The translations under genes were made by a program, and so were the position numbers. 16,364 bases of DNA, from positions 1 through 16,364 of the forward strand of contig JBKXSZ010000027.1 of NCBI GenBank assembly GCA_047017005.1, written 5' to 3'. The notes beneath the pieces are model-generated. The model did not search any database, had not been told where the DNA came from, and was given only the letters and a program-made list of their open reading frames with translations. Within the stretch, counting starts at the first letter, position 1, and each line of letters begins with the position of its first letter. Origin of the DNA: JBKXSZ01 sp047017005 (lineage in GTDB: Bacteria > Bacillota > Clostridia > TANB77 > CAG-508). Shown in pieces: positions 1 through 6,617 of this stretch.

Positions 1-18
1 CTTTTAGGCGTTATGAGT

Positions 19-43
19 AAAAAGCCCCCGGCTTAGCCGGGGG
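19..43 (-). terminator. Rho-independent terminator of a minus-strand gene outside the window
   Basis: An 8-bp GC-rich stem (CCCCCGGC/GCCGGGGG, loop TTA) at 25-43 is followed, reading the minus strand, by five T at 23-19. It would end a minus-strand transcript coming from the right. The nearest right-hand gene is on the plus strand, so it may instead act as a boundary element, or the T tract may simply flank a bidirectional hairpin. Confidence 0.6.
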
Positions 44-89
44 ATAATTACTTAAGGAATATTTACAAAATGTACTCCAAAGATGATTT

Positions 90-118
90 TTGCACAATTA
101 TGTCAATTGTGTTATAAT
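90..118 (+). promoter_or_regulatory. Sigma-A promoter of the DUF4097-like gene
   Basis: TTGCAC at 90-95, a 17-base spacer, then TATAAT at 113-118, with a TG at 110-111 that makes an extended -10. Transcription would start near 125, leaving an 80-base leader before the ATG at 206. This argues against the longer open frame starting at 83, whose start codon lies upstream of the -35 box. Confidence 0.8.
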
Positions 119-205
119 TATTTTAAGTACGGGATATCCAAAGTAACATTTTCCTGTATGTATCTAGTAATTATTATTACAATACAAATTTTAGGAGGAA
201 AAATC

Positions 206-979
206 ATGATTATTATCAATGGCAAAGTGTACCACGACAATGTAACAATCGTAAACGGGCGGGTAATTGAAGGAAACTCTTGCGATGACACCACTAGCAA
301 AAAATTTGACGAAACTAAAAAGGTATCGGCAAACGGTGTTAATCGGATTATTATTGATAGCAATATCAATGTAAAAGTGTCCGCGAGTAGCACAAACGAT
401 GTAACAGCACATCTACACGGCTATGCTATTATGGATAGCAACCTTAAACTTTCTGTAACAAGAGTTGGTGACGAAGTCCATATTTCTGTAGAATCAGAAG
501 GGGCTTCAATTAGTTATATCAATATGTCTACGATATCTACAAGCTCTGTTGTCATCAATAATTTTAGCTCTGGTAGCAACGGTGGTTTGACACTTGATGT
601 TAAAATTCCCACTAAAGCGTTTGAAAAGATTTTTGTTGAAAGCAAGAATGCTAACATCGATGTAACTTCTTCTGTTACTGCTAATACCGTTACAGTTGAT
701 AACATGAATGGCAATATCGATATATCAGCAATATTCCAAACATTAAGCATCGATTGCAAAAATGGGAATGTAAATATTGACTCAGAAGCACGCTGTGACG
801 TTAGATTGAATATCGCCAATAAAAACGGAAATGTTGATGTAACTCTCGGAAACATAGGTACTTCCAAAGTATCAATTGATTGTAAGAACGGAAGTTGCAA
901 AAATAATCCGAGATTAAGAGGAATCTATACCGTGTCTGGTTATATCACATCAAAGAATGGCAACGTTAAACTTCGCTAA
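206..979 (+). CDS. DUF4097-like repeat protein, probably cytoplasmic (257 aa)
   Basis: The start at 206 is chosen because AGGAGG lies 7 bases upstream and the promoter ends at 118. The frame stays open back to 83, but that part overlaps the promoter. No signal peptide or membrane segment is visible. The N-terminus (MIIINGKVYHDNVTIVNGRV) resembles the short INGK/NGRV lead-in seen in some Gram-positive DUF4097-type proteins. The C-terminal half contains a recurring unit of about 20-25 residues centred on K/M-N-G-N-V/I-D (NMNGNID, CKNGNVN, NKNGNVD, CKNGSCK, SKNGNVK). This is the pattern of a right-handed beta-helix in which each rung repeats an Asn-Gly turn. It is the only clear plus-strand protein gene, and its codons (GGC, CGG, GCG) are richer in G+C than its neighbours. 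It is a monocistronic unit with its own promoter and terminator. The biochemical role is unknown. The family assignment is from repeat style only. Confidence 0.75.
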   Translation: MIIINGKVYHDNVTIVNGRVIEGNSCDDTTSKKFDETKKVSANGVNRIIIDSNINVKVSASSTNDVTAHLHGYAIMDSNLKLSVTRVGDEVHISVESEGASISYINMSTISTSSVVINNFSSGSNGGLTLDVKIPTKAFEKIFVESKNANIDVTSSVTANTVTVDNMNGNIDISAIFQTLSIDCKNGNVNIDSEARCDVRLNIANKNGNVDVTLGNIGTSKVSIDCKNGSCKNNPRLRGIYTVSGYITSKNGNVKLR

Positions 980-986
980 ATGATTT

Positions 987-1021
987 CCCCCTGCCCTTTT
1001 ATATTTATAAAGAGCAGGGGG
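987..1021 (+). terminator. Terminator-like hairpin after the DUF4097-like gene
   Basis: CCCCCTGC (987-994) pairs perfectly with GCAGGGGG (1014-1021). The hairpin begins 8 bases after the stop codon and is followed by TTAAATTTATATA, so the T tract is broken. It could also stop minus-strand transcripts arriving from the gene at 1224-2255. Confidence 0.6.
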
Positions 1022-1223
1022 TTAAATTTATATATATTTCTTTTAAAATTTCTAATAGTAAAGTATCTTGTTTATTAAAGAGATTTTCTATTTTCATTCT
1101 TCTTCATAAGCGTCAGTCATTTTACTCATTAATTTACCCATTTTTATAGGAAACAAATAACAGCCCATAGTTTGAATTTTTTGTACTTTCAAATTACTAT
1201 AATAAGCACTGTAATTTGTTATT

Positions 1224-2255
1224 TTATTTTTTCCTATTATAGATTTTATTATTTTTTAAAAACAGACATTTAACAAGTTGGATTATTCCAACTACTATAA
1301 ACATAAATGGAATAAGTATCCATAAGCCAAACGATTTAATTGTTTCTATTAAAGACATTGTAGTACCATTCTGAAATAGTATTATGCCAATTCCTATTAT
1401 TAAGCATACTGCACCAATATAAGTTCCAATTATATCAATTTTAAATTTATCAAAATATCCAAGTATAGTTAATGCGAGAATTACAAAAGTAAATGATACA
1501 AGAGTGAAGAAAGCACCCATAAATATTAAGCCATTTTTATTATTCGTTCCAACTAGTACTGCTTCCTCTGGATTATTAGGGTTAAATCTCACTTTTCGGA
1601 TACTATTTTCAGCAGGAATATAATCTGTTCCATAATTAGTTGTAATTGAATATTCTTTATTATCAACTTCATAAACATAAGTTAGTTTATATGTTATTCC
1701 ATCTTTATCACTATTATAAACATCATAATCTTTATAATATCCATTGGTAGTTATATAATCTTTAGTTTTCTTATTTAATTTATATGTATCACTAATTCCT
1801 AAAATCAACATTAAGATTCCTGCTAAAAATGCTGTTATTACTAGAACACTACTTACAATAATTTTGAAGTTAAATTTTGATTTTGTTTTAGAGGTGACCG
1901 GAATTTTTTTTGTTTTAAGAAAGCTCTTTTTTATTATAACCATTCCACCAATCCAAAATGGTATTGAGAATAATAGGAGTATATAATCTTTTTTTATGAA
2001 ACTTGTATAACACCCATATGTTAGAAAGCCAAACCAAAATGATAAAAAACCAAAAATAAATATTTTATCAAACACTCTAACATAGTTTTGTTTATCTATA
2101 AGTATAAGTATATTTTTTCCTAACATAGCAAAACTAGAAATTAAGAATGGAATTAGAACAATCTTTCTATTTATTTTATTAAATAAATAAATCAAGAGTA
2201 TTGTAATAAGTGTAGAATAAATCAATCTAATTATAAAAACATTTTTATTTTTCAT
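1224..2255 (-). CDS. Polytopic membrane protein with DUF3592-like domain (343 aa)
   Basis: The ATG at 2255 is preceded by AGGAGG (…ATAGGAGGTAGT-ATG). About four hydrophobic helices lie in residues 10-105, a fifth at about 133-153, and two or three more from 242 to 330. Between the fifth and sixth helices (about 156-240) is a soluble loop whose order of features is that of DUF3592: a Tyr-rich strand (GYYKDYDVYNSDKDG), then YKLTYVYEVDNKEYSI, then YIPAENS and VRFNPNNPEEAVL. The tail is very basic (NNKIYNRKK). DUF3592 proteins have no assigned reaction. The gene stands alone, with an extended -10 at 2294-2302 and no obvious functional link to its neighbours. DUF3592 is my reading of the motif order. 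That this is an integral membrane protein is clear. Confidence 0.8.
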   Translation of the reverse strand: MKNKNVFIIRLIYSTLITILLIYLFNKINRKIVLIPFLISSFAMLGKNILILIDKQNYVRVFDKIFIFGFLSFWFGFLTYGCYTSFIKKDYILLLFSIPFWIGGMVIIKKSFLKTKKIPVTSKTKSKFNFKIIVSSVLVITAFLAGILMLILGISDTYKLNKKTKDYITTNGYYKDYDVYNSDKDGITYKLTYVYEVDNKEYSITTNYGTDYIPAENSIRKVRFNPNNPEEAVLVGTNNKNGLIFMGAFFTLVSFTFVILALTILGYFDKFKIDIIGTYIGAVCLIIGIGIILFQNGTTMSLIETIKSFGLWILIPFMFIVVGIIQLVKCLFLKNNKIYNRKK

Positions 2256-2293
2256 ACTACCTCCTATTCTCCAAATTACTATTTCTACTAAAG

Positions 2294-2302
2294 ATTATAT
2301 CA
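2294..2302 (-). promoter_or_regulatory. Extended -10 promoter of the DUF3592-like gene
   Basis: On the minus strand TGATATAAT runs from 2302 to 2294, 39 bases before the ATG at 2255. No good -35 box is seen 17 bases upstream, which is usual for TGn-extended -10 promoters. The same nonamer is reused at 5902-5910 and 6246-6254. Confidence 0.55.
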
Positions 2303-2620
2303 AATCTTTTTATAAAAAACATAAGAAGATGCTAAAATTTTAATAAATTTAAATATCTTCTTAAAATAATTATACCACTAATACTATTAAATAAATATAA
2401 TGACACTTTATTTCTATTAGTTTGTTCCATTTCCAAATGGAAGTACAATATCAAACATTCATAGTTCTTAATTTTATATATTTGTTCAAGGAAACTACTC
2501 CTAAATTTTATATTTACTAGGTTATAATATCCCTTTTCGTCTTTTTCTTTAAAAAAACTTTTTGATTTTCTTCTATTGTTTTGTTATTCCATTCTGCCTT
2601 TTTTCAAGATATTTAGCCCT
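2303..2620 (-). other. AT-rich stretch without a convincing gene
   Basis: One minus-strand frame is free of stops from 2583 to 2332 (83 codons, ending in LRRYLNLLKF then TAG). It contains plausible protein-like text (FRSSFLEQIYKIKNYECLIL). It has no start codon with a ribosome site, since the only internal ATG is in LEMEQ. In DNA this AT-rich, with many stop codons expected, an 83-codon run hints at a decayed gene fragment but proves nothing. No RNA gene or repeat was seen here. Confidence 0.25.
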
Positions 2621-2645
2621 AAAAAAGACCAACTCTTAGAGTTGG
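2621..2645 (-). terminator. Terminator of the tRNA operon
   Basis: Minus-strand CCAACTC-TAA-GAGTTGG (2645-2629) is followed by TCTTTTTT (2628-2621). It sits 56 bases past the 3' end of tRNA-Phe and closes the Val-Asp-Phe operon. Confidence 0.8.
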
Positions 2646-2701
2646 AATTAAAATTTTTGTATATTTTTTTGTAATCTAGACTTTTCGACAAAAATTGTTT
2701 G

Positions 2702-2777
2702 TGGTGCCTAGACGCGGAATCGAACCACGGACACGGGGATTTTCAGTCCCCTGCTCTACCAACTGAGCTATCTAGGC
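2702..2777 (-). tRNA. tRNA-Phe (GAA)
   Basis: Minus-strand cloverleaf: acceptor GCCTAGA pairs with TCTAGGC, then discriminator A and an encoded CCA at 2704-2702. The anticodon loop CTGAAAA gives anticodon GAA. The T loop is TTCGATT in stem CCGTGG/CCGCGT. It is the last gene of a three-tRNA operon. Confidence 0.96.
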
Positions 2778-2791
2778 GTTATATAAAAAAA

Positions 2792-2868
2792 TGGCGACCT
2801 GGAACGGGCTCGAACCGTCGACCTCTAGCGTGACAGGCTAGCGTTCTAACCAACTGAACTACCAGGCC
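2792..2868 (-). tRNA. tRNA-Asp (GTC)
   Basis: Acceptor GGCCTGG pairs with CCAGGTC (one G-T wobble), then discriminator G and an encoded CCA at 2794-2792. The anticodon loop CTGTCAC gives GTC. The T loop is TTCGAGC. It is the middle gene of the operon, 14 bases from tRNA-Phe. Confidence 0.96.
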
Positions 2869-2875
2869 GTAAAAT

Positions 2876-2904
2876 AAAAAAATTTAGTCTAGCTAAATTT
2901 TTTT
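2876..2904. other. AT-rich hairpin between tRNA-Val and tRNA-Asp
   Basis: AAATTTAG (2880-2887) and CTAAATTT (2893-2900) pair perfectly around TCTAG, extended by AAAA/TTTT on each side. It looks like a weak terminator in both directions. It lies inside the operon, so it may trim the precursor or attenuate read-through from tRNA-Val into the two downstream tRNAs. Confidence 0.55.
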
Positions 2905-2912
2905 AAAGAAAA

Positions 2913-2988
2913 TGGTGGTCGCTATAGGGCTCGAACCTATGACCCCCTGCTTGTAAGGCAGATGCTCTCCCAGCTGAGCTATGCGACC
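2913..2988 (-). tRNA. tRNA-Val (TAC)
   Basis: The 5' acceptor strand is GGTCGCA and the 3' strand AGCGACC, so the six outer pairs are canonical but position 7 opposite 66 is A-A. Discriminator A and an encoded CCA (2915-2913) follow. The anticodon loop CTTACAA gives TAC. D arm GCTC…GAGC and T arm ATAGG-TTCGAGC-CCTAT are complete. It is the first gene after the operon promoter. Confidence 0.95.
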
Positions 2989-3007
2989 ATGTCTTTCAAC
3001 GAGATTT

Positions 3008-3036
3008 AGTATACTAAATTTTAAATAAGATGTCAA
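3008..3036 (-). promoter_or_regulatory. Promoter of the tRNA Val-Asp-Phe operon
   Basis: Perfect TTGACA (3036-3031), a 17-base spacer, then TATACT (3013-3008) on the minus strand, about 20 bases before tRNA-Val. The -10 sits in a perfect palindrome, ATTTAGTATACTAAAT. Confidence 0.88.
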
Positions 3037-3107
3037 TACTATTTTCTATTTTTTTAACTATTTTTTTATATTTTTTCACTTTTATCCTATTTTTCTGAAT
3101 TTAAGCA

Positions 3108-3143
3108 GGAAATTGACTAGTTTATAATTACTAGTCCATTTCC
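3108..3143 (-). terminator. Hairpin after the S41 protease gene
   Basis: GGAAATTGACTAGT (3108-3121) pairs with ACTAGTCCATTTCC (3130-3143) over 14 bp with one mismatch, beginning 18 bases past the stop codon. On the minus strand no T run follows. On the plus strand TCCTTTCTTC follows. It may be a terminator or a 3'-end stabilising hairpin. Confidence 0.5.
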
Positions 3144-3161
3144 TCCTTTCTTCTTTTTATC

Positions 3162-4388
3162 TTATTCTGCCTTTAATATCTCTATTGCTTTTTGTAATTG
3201 TGTATCTTTACTTTCTTCTACTGTTACCTTATCTTGTTCTTCCTCTGGAAGTTTTACTTCTACATCTGGACTAATTCCTACTTTATTGATTTTATTATGA
3301 TTTGGAGTATAGTATTCATTCGTTGTAATCTTTAGTCCGCTTCCATCACTTAATGTTAATAACTCTTGTATAACACCTTTTCCATAAGTCTTAGTTCCTA
3401 CTATTTTAGCGGCATTTAAATCTTTTAATGCTCCTGCTAGAATTTCTGAAGCACTTGCTGAGTTTTCATTTGTTAATAGAATAATTGGCATATTAATCGT
3501 TTTATCAGCTTTTGATTTTTTTACTTCCTCTTTTCCGTTCTTATCTGTCGTGATTAGCAAGGTTTGGTCCTTATCCACCATTAAGTCTGCAATTTCTAGT
3601 GCTTCCTCCACAATTCCTCCTCCATTATTTCTTAAGTCAATAATTAAAGAAGTGATTCCTTGTTTTTTTAAATCCTCAAATTTAGTTTTAAATTCTTGAC
3701 CGCAACCTTCATCAAAGGTAGATAATTTTAAATATCCAATATTGGCTTCTAATTTCTTAGATTCTACATGATTCAATTTTACATTTTGTCTTTCGATTTC
3801 AAATTCCATAATTTTTCCATCTCTTTGAATCTCTAATTTCACTTTTGTGCCTTCTTCTCCCTTTATTTTATTAGAGGCTTCTGACATAGAATCTCCGCCA
3901 TAGTCTTTTCCATCTACTTTTGTAATAACATCCCCTGTTTTTAGTCCTGCCTTTTCTGCTGGGCCACCTTGTACTGGTGCCAATACTACGATTGTATTAT
4001 CCTTTGTATTTTTTACCATATAGATTCCAATTCCAACATAATTTCCCATTGTTGTTTCTTCAAAATCCTTCATTTCCTCTTTTGTGAAATATTCAGAATA
4101 TGGGTCATCTAATCCTTCAATATATCCTTTAATCGCTCCTTCTGTTAATTTTTGCTCATCAATTTCTCCTAAATATTTTTTATCTAATAGCGTTCTAAAG
4201 TTTTTCAAAGTTGCAGCCAATGCAGATGTATTGGAAGTACTTGTGTCCGTTACTTTCAAATTTCCTACTAATTGTTTCGTACTAAATATTTGGTACATGA
4301 TGATGGTTGTAATGATAAATGTAACAACCGCTGTTAATATAACTAGCATAATGACTTTATATATTCTTTGTTTTCTATTTTCTTCCAC
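3162..4388 (-). CDS. ctpA: S41 family C-terminal processing protease (Ctp), membrane-anchored
   Basis: A serine/lysine protease of 408 aa acting outside the membrane. One N-terminal helix (about 11-33) anchors it. An N-terminal helical domain follows (about 55-110, with LDDPYSEYF). A PDZ domain spans about 110-200 (NYVGIGIYM, GGPAEKAGLKTGDVI). The S41 catalytic core spans about 210-375. The Ser is in NENSASASEILAGA (Ser312) and the Lys in GTKTYGKG (Lys337), 25 residues apart as in E. coli Prc. The substrate-groove motif LIIDLRNNGGG is intact. The start is GTG at 4388, with AGGAGG seven bases upstream. It lies downstream of the FtsEX/M23 cluster but is separated by a hairpin at 4523-4551, and only a lone -10 is visible ahead of it. 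Known Ctp proteases process signalling or spore proteins, or degrade cell-wall hydrolases, so the M23 proteins next door are plausible substrates (inference). Confidence 0.93.
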   Translation of the reverse strand: MEENRKQRIYKVIMLVILTAVVTFIITTIIMYQIFSTKQLVGNLKVTDTSTSNTSALAATLKNFRTLLDKKYLGEIDEQKLTEGAIKGYIEGLDDPYSEYFTKEEMKDFEETTMGNYVGIGIYMVKNTKDNTIVVLAPVQGGPAEKAGLKTGDVITKVDGKDYGGDSMSEASNKIKGEEGTKVKLEIQRDGKIMEFEIERQNVKLNHVESKKLEANIGYLKLSTFDEGCGQEFKTKFEDLKKQGITSLIIDLRNNGGGIVEEALEIADLMVDKDQTLLITTDKNGKEEVKKSKADKTINMPIILLTNENSASASEILAGALKDLNAAKIVGTKTYGKGVIQELLTLSDGSGLKITTNEYYTPNHNKINKVGISPDVEVKLPEEEQDKVTVEESKDTQLQKAIEILKAE

Positions 4389-4417
4389 TTTCTTTCCTCC
4401 TCCTGTTTATCTTGTAT

Positions 4418-4423
4418 ATTATA
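4418..4423 (-). promoter_or_regulatory. Possible -10 box ahead of the S41 protease
   Basis: Minus-strand TATAAT at 4423-4418, 30 bases before the GTG start. No TTGACA-like element lies 16-18 bases upstream and it is not TG-extended, so this is tentative. Confidence 0.35.
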
Positions 4424-4522
4424 CTACAAATTTATGGAATATAGTATCGGAAATGTGAATTTTGTTAGAAATTCTTTATTCTTACCTATGCTTTCCTTCC
4501 CTAATCTATTTATCTAAATTAT

Positions 4523-4551
4523 AAGATAGAGAACAAATTGTCCTCTATCTT
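4523..4551 (-). terminator. Hairpin after M23 gene 1
   Basis: AAGATAGAG (4523-4531) pairs with CTCTATCTT (4543-4551), with the inner ACAA/TTGT continuing the stem after one mismatch. It begins 48 bases after the stop of the M23 gene. The following minus-strand bases ATAATTTAG are T-poor, so termination may be partial and leave the protease gene co-transcribed. Confidence 0.5.
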
Positions 4552-4598
4552 ACTCCTATGTAATATAAATTTTTCTACTTATTTTTCTCTCTTTTATT

Positions 4599-5846
4599 CT
4601 AAATATAATTTAGAGGATTTACTCTTTCTGAATATTTACCGCTTCCCACTCTTATTTCAAAATGCAAATGTGGTCCACTTGAATTTCCTGTGCTACCTAC
4701 ATATCCAATTGTCTGTCCTTGAGAAACTTCTTGTCCTTCTCTTGCTGCTGTACTGCTCATATGTGCATACAAACTGTAGGTTCCATCATTATGGTCTATC
4801 ATAACATAATTTCCATAGCTTGTTTTTAAGTGCTCTACAATAATTACGGTACCAGATTTAGCTGCCATAATTGGTTTTCCAGAAATACCTGATCCACTAA
4901 AATCAACAGCTCCATGTAATCTTCCATCTGAGTAATACCATCCTGTTGTAACTGGATATCCGCTTACTGGTTTTATAAATCCCTTGGAACTAGGTTTTGA
5001 ATTACTATTTGAGCCTCCTCCATTATTGGTATTACTGTTACTGTTGCTATTATTGCTATTACTACTATTATTGTTCTTATTACTATTATTATTACTGTTA
5101 TTTTGTTGTTCTTGCTTTTTCTTATTAGCAGCTTCTATTTTAGCATCAATGGATTTATTGGCTTCTTTTAAATCATCTATTTCGGCTTGAATATCTCTTT
5201 CTTTCTCTGATAAGCTTGCTACTTTAGCATCTTTTTCTTTCTTAGCAGCTACTAATTGCTGGTTTTTAGTATCTTTTTCTTGTTTGGTTGTTTCTACTTC
5301 TTTTTTGTCATTCTCTAATTTTGTTTTTGTATTTTCTATTTCTTTCTTTTGGTTGTCTATCTTTTCTAATAATTCTAGGTCATAACTTGCAAGTTCAGAT
5401 ACTAGATAATAGTTGGAAATAAAATCTGTTAAACTTTCTGCACTTACTAGTACATCTAAATAAGAAGTATCTCCGGCTTCATATTGTGCAACAAGTCTTT
5501 CTTCTAATAATTTTTCTTGTTTATCATAATCCTCTGTTGCTTTTTCTAATTTTTCTTCCGATTCTTTTATCGATGTGCTTAGATTAGATAATTTATTCGT
5601 AAGATTTTGTATGTCATTTGTATATTGCTCAATTTGTGAAGAAATCTCTTCGATCTGATCTGTTGTTGATTTCTTTTCATTTTGAACATCTGTTAAATCT
5701 TTTTGTGCGTTCTTTATTTGTTCATTATTTTGATTTTTTTGGCCATTTAAATCTGTTGCTGCAATGGTATAGGTGCTACTTGCCAATAGAATAACACCTG
5801 TCATTGACAAAGCAACAAATTTCTTTAAAACTCTTTTGTTTTTCAT
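4599..5846 (-). CDS. Secreted coiled-coil M23 (LytM) peptidoglycan hydrolase 1
   Basis: 415 aa. A signal peptide (KKFVALSMTGVILLASS, cleavage near TIAA) is followed by a long coiled coil of the PcsB type (about 35-245). Next is a low-complexity Asn/Ser linker (about 247-295), then an M23 endopeptidase domain (about 300-415). The zinc ligands are present: His311 and Asp315 (HGAVD) and His395 (PHLHFE), with the LYAH histidine conserved. It is therefore predicted to cut peptide cross-links in the wall, unlike EnvC-type proteins with a dead LytM domain. AGGGGAGG lies before the ATG. It has its own extended -10 promoter. Residues from AQYEAGDTSYLDVLV to IDNQKKEIE are almost identical to M23 gene 2. 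By analogy with PcsB and CwlO, the coiled coil would hold it inactive until FtsX engages it. The partner assignment is inferred from neighbourhood and architecture. Confidence 0.92.
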   Translation of the reverse strand: MKNKRVLKKFVALSMTGVILLASSTYTIAATDLNGQKNQNNEQIKNAQKDLTDVQNEKKSTTDQIEEISSQIEQYTNDIQNLTNKLSNLSTSIKESEEKLEKATEDYDKQEKLLEERLVAQYEAGDTSYLDVLVSAESLTDFISNYYLVSELASYDLELLEKIDNQKKEIENTKTKLENDKKEVETTKQEKDTKNQQLVAAKKEKDAKVASLSEKERDIQAEIDDLKEANKSIDAKIEAANKKKQEQQNNSNNNSNKNNNSSNSNNSNSNSNTNNGGGSNSNSKPSSKGFIKPVSGYPVTTGWYYSDGRLHGAVDFSGSGISGKPIMAAKSGTVIIVEHLKTSYGNYVMIDHNDGTYSLYAHMSSTAAREGQEVSQGQTIGYVGSTGNSSGPHLHFEIRVGSGKYSERVNPLNYI

Positions 5847-5901
5847 GTTTTCCTCCCCTGTTTTTTAACGTTTTTCTTTTGCGTTTTTTTCAGGCTAGTT
5901 T

Positions 5902-5928
5902 ATTATATCATATTTTCTCTTTTTGCAA
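5902..5928 (-). promoter_or_regulatory. Promoter of M23 gene 1
   Basis: Minus-strand TTGCAA (5928-5923), a 15-base spacer, then TATAAT (5907-5902) with TGA directly before it (extended -10). The short spacer makes the extended -10 the main determinant. The mRNA would have a leader of about 50 bases. Confidence 0.6.
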
Positions 5929-5960
5929 CTATTTTTGTCCTTTTTTCACAAAAAATTCAC

Positions 5961-5988
5961 AAAAAAAAGACTCATCAATTGATAAGTC
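5961..5988 (-). terminator. Terminator overlapping the stop of the small membrane gene
   Basis: On the minus strand GACTTATC-AATT-GATGAGTC (5988-5969) is followed by eight T (5968-5961). The stop codon TGA (5977-5975) lies inside the stem, so ribosomes finishing the gene would overlap the hairpin. Confidence 0.8.
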
Positions 5989-6214
5989 CCTTTTCGATAC
6001 AGAAGATTATTGCCGTTACTATAAATGCAAAGACTGCCATTATCAAATCTGCTTTTTTCCTTGTAATTATATTCTCAATAGCAAGTCCTATTCCAGCTAG
6101 TCCAGTTGCCCAAATAGCAAATGTATTATTATCCGTTATCCAGTATAGAAGTGCAGATGCAAATGAAATAGCTATAAATACTCTAAGCACAATAGTTTCA
6201 CTATATCGTTTCAT
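5975..6214 (-). CDS. Small three-helix membrane protein of unknown function (79 aa)
   Basis: The ATG at 6214 has TAGGAGGTAAA just upstream, an extended -10 at 6246-6254, and a strong terminator at its stop codon, so it is a complete one-gene unit. Predicted helices are at about 9-25, 31-48 and 56-74, with basic residues (KR at the start, TRKKAD between helices 2 and 3). There is no signal peptide and no recognised motif. It stands between M23 gene 1 and the group II intron, directly against the intron's 3' end, so the insertion may have changed its upstream regulatory DNA. Its link to cell-wall remodelling is by position only. Confidence 0.75.
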   Translation of the reverse strand: MKRYSETIVLRVFIAISFASALLYWITDNNTFAIWATGLAGIGLAIENIITRKKADLIMAVFAFIVTAIIFCIEKGLIN

Positions 6215-6245
6215 ATTTTACCTCCTAGCTTAGTGCCATATTTAT

Positions 6246-6254
6246 ATTATATCA
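6246..6254 (-). promoter_or_regulatory. Extended -10 promoter of the small membrane gene
   Basis: Minus-strand TGATATAAT at 6254-6246, 31 bases before the ATG. The group II intron ends about 6 bases upstream at 6261, so any -35 region is now intron sequence (TTCTCT at best). Confidence 0.6.
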
Positions 6255-6305
6255 TATTTAATCTGAGTAGAGAATAAATCATTATTTTTATTTATTCCCT
6301 CTCAT

Positions 6306-6340
6306 ACCACCGTACGTCCCGTTCGGGCATACGGCGGTTC
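6306..6340 (-). ncRNA. Group II intron domain V
   Basis: The minus strand begins GAACCGCCGTATG and ends ACGTACGGTGGT. Lower helix CCGCCGTA pairs with TACGGTGG (one G-T wobble), a TG/ACG bulge follows, and an upper CCC/GGG stem is closed by GAAC. The downstream GGTATGAGAGG is the sequence that normally follows domain V in class C introns. The catalytic domain looks intact even though the protein gene is not. Confidence 0.88.
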
Positions 6341-6617
6341 AATTTGTATATTCAATATGTACTTTGTTATATTGGTCTAGTAAAAATACTAGACCTCTTT
6401 TTCTTAGCCTCTCTATATTAATAGCGAATTTGACCCAATCTGTTTTGCATACCAATTGATACCCTTTTCTTGTATTTTCTAGTCCATAAGCAATATCTGG
6501 TTTTACTCCTAATTGTTTTAATGCTTTCTCTTTTCTTGCTGGTATTTTCCATTGTTTCCAAATTATTACTCTTATTCGTGTTTTTAGGTGTTCATCTTTT
6601 GTGGTAGTGAAAACACT
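6339..6617 (-). pseudogene. C-terminal remnant of a group II intron maturase
   Basis: The minus-strand frame reads …DEHLKTRIRVIIWKQWK, then KALKQLGVKPDIAYG, ENTRKGYQLV, INIERLRKRGLVFLLDQY and ends VHIEYTN-stop at 6339. This is the end of the class C maturase (thumb/X region, HLRTRIRVIIWKQWK and RGLxSLLxxYxKVH patterns). The frame opens only after a TGA near 6618 and has no start codon. The fingers and palm with YADD are absent. The deletion joint seems to lie around 6595-6640, where domain IV-like sequence meets the coding remnant. Confidence 0.85.

Noticed and set aside
83..205. Upstream extension of the first gene to an ATG at 83
   Set aside because: It overlaps a strong promoter (90-118) and has no ribosome site, while the ATG at 206 has AGGAGG in place.
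1022..1223. Short minus-strand frame ending MGKLMSKMTDAYEEE
   Set aside because: It has no ribosome site and no terminator of its own. It lies just after the DUF3592-like gene in another frame and is too short to support.
5010..5110. Trinucleotide-like repeat resembling a slippage tract
   Set aside because: The units (ATT/ACT/GTT) are mixed and imperfect, and they encode a low-complexity linker in frame, so frame switching is unlikely.
4984..5190. Plus-strand frame coding a nearly pure Leu run
   Set aside because: It is the antisense of the Asn/Ser linker of M23 gene 1, whose repeated AAT/AGT codons create it. It has no ribosome site.
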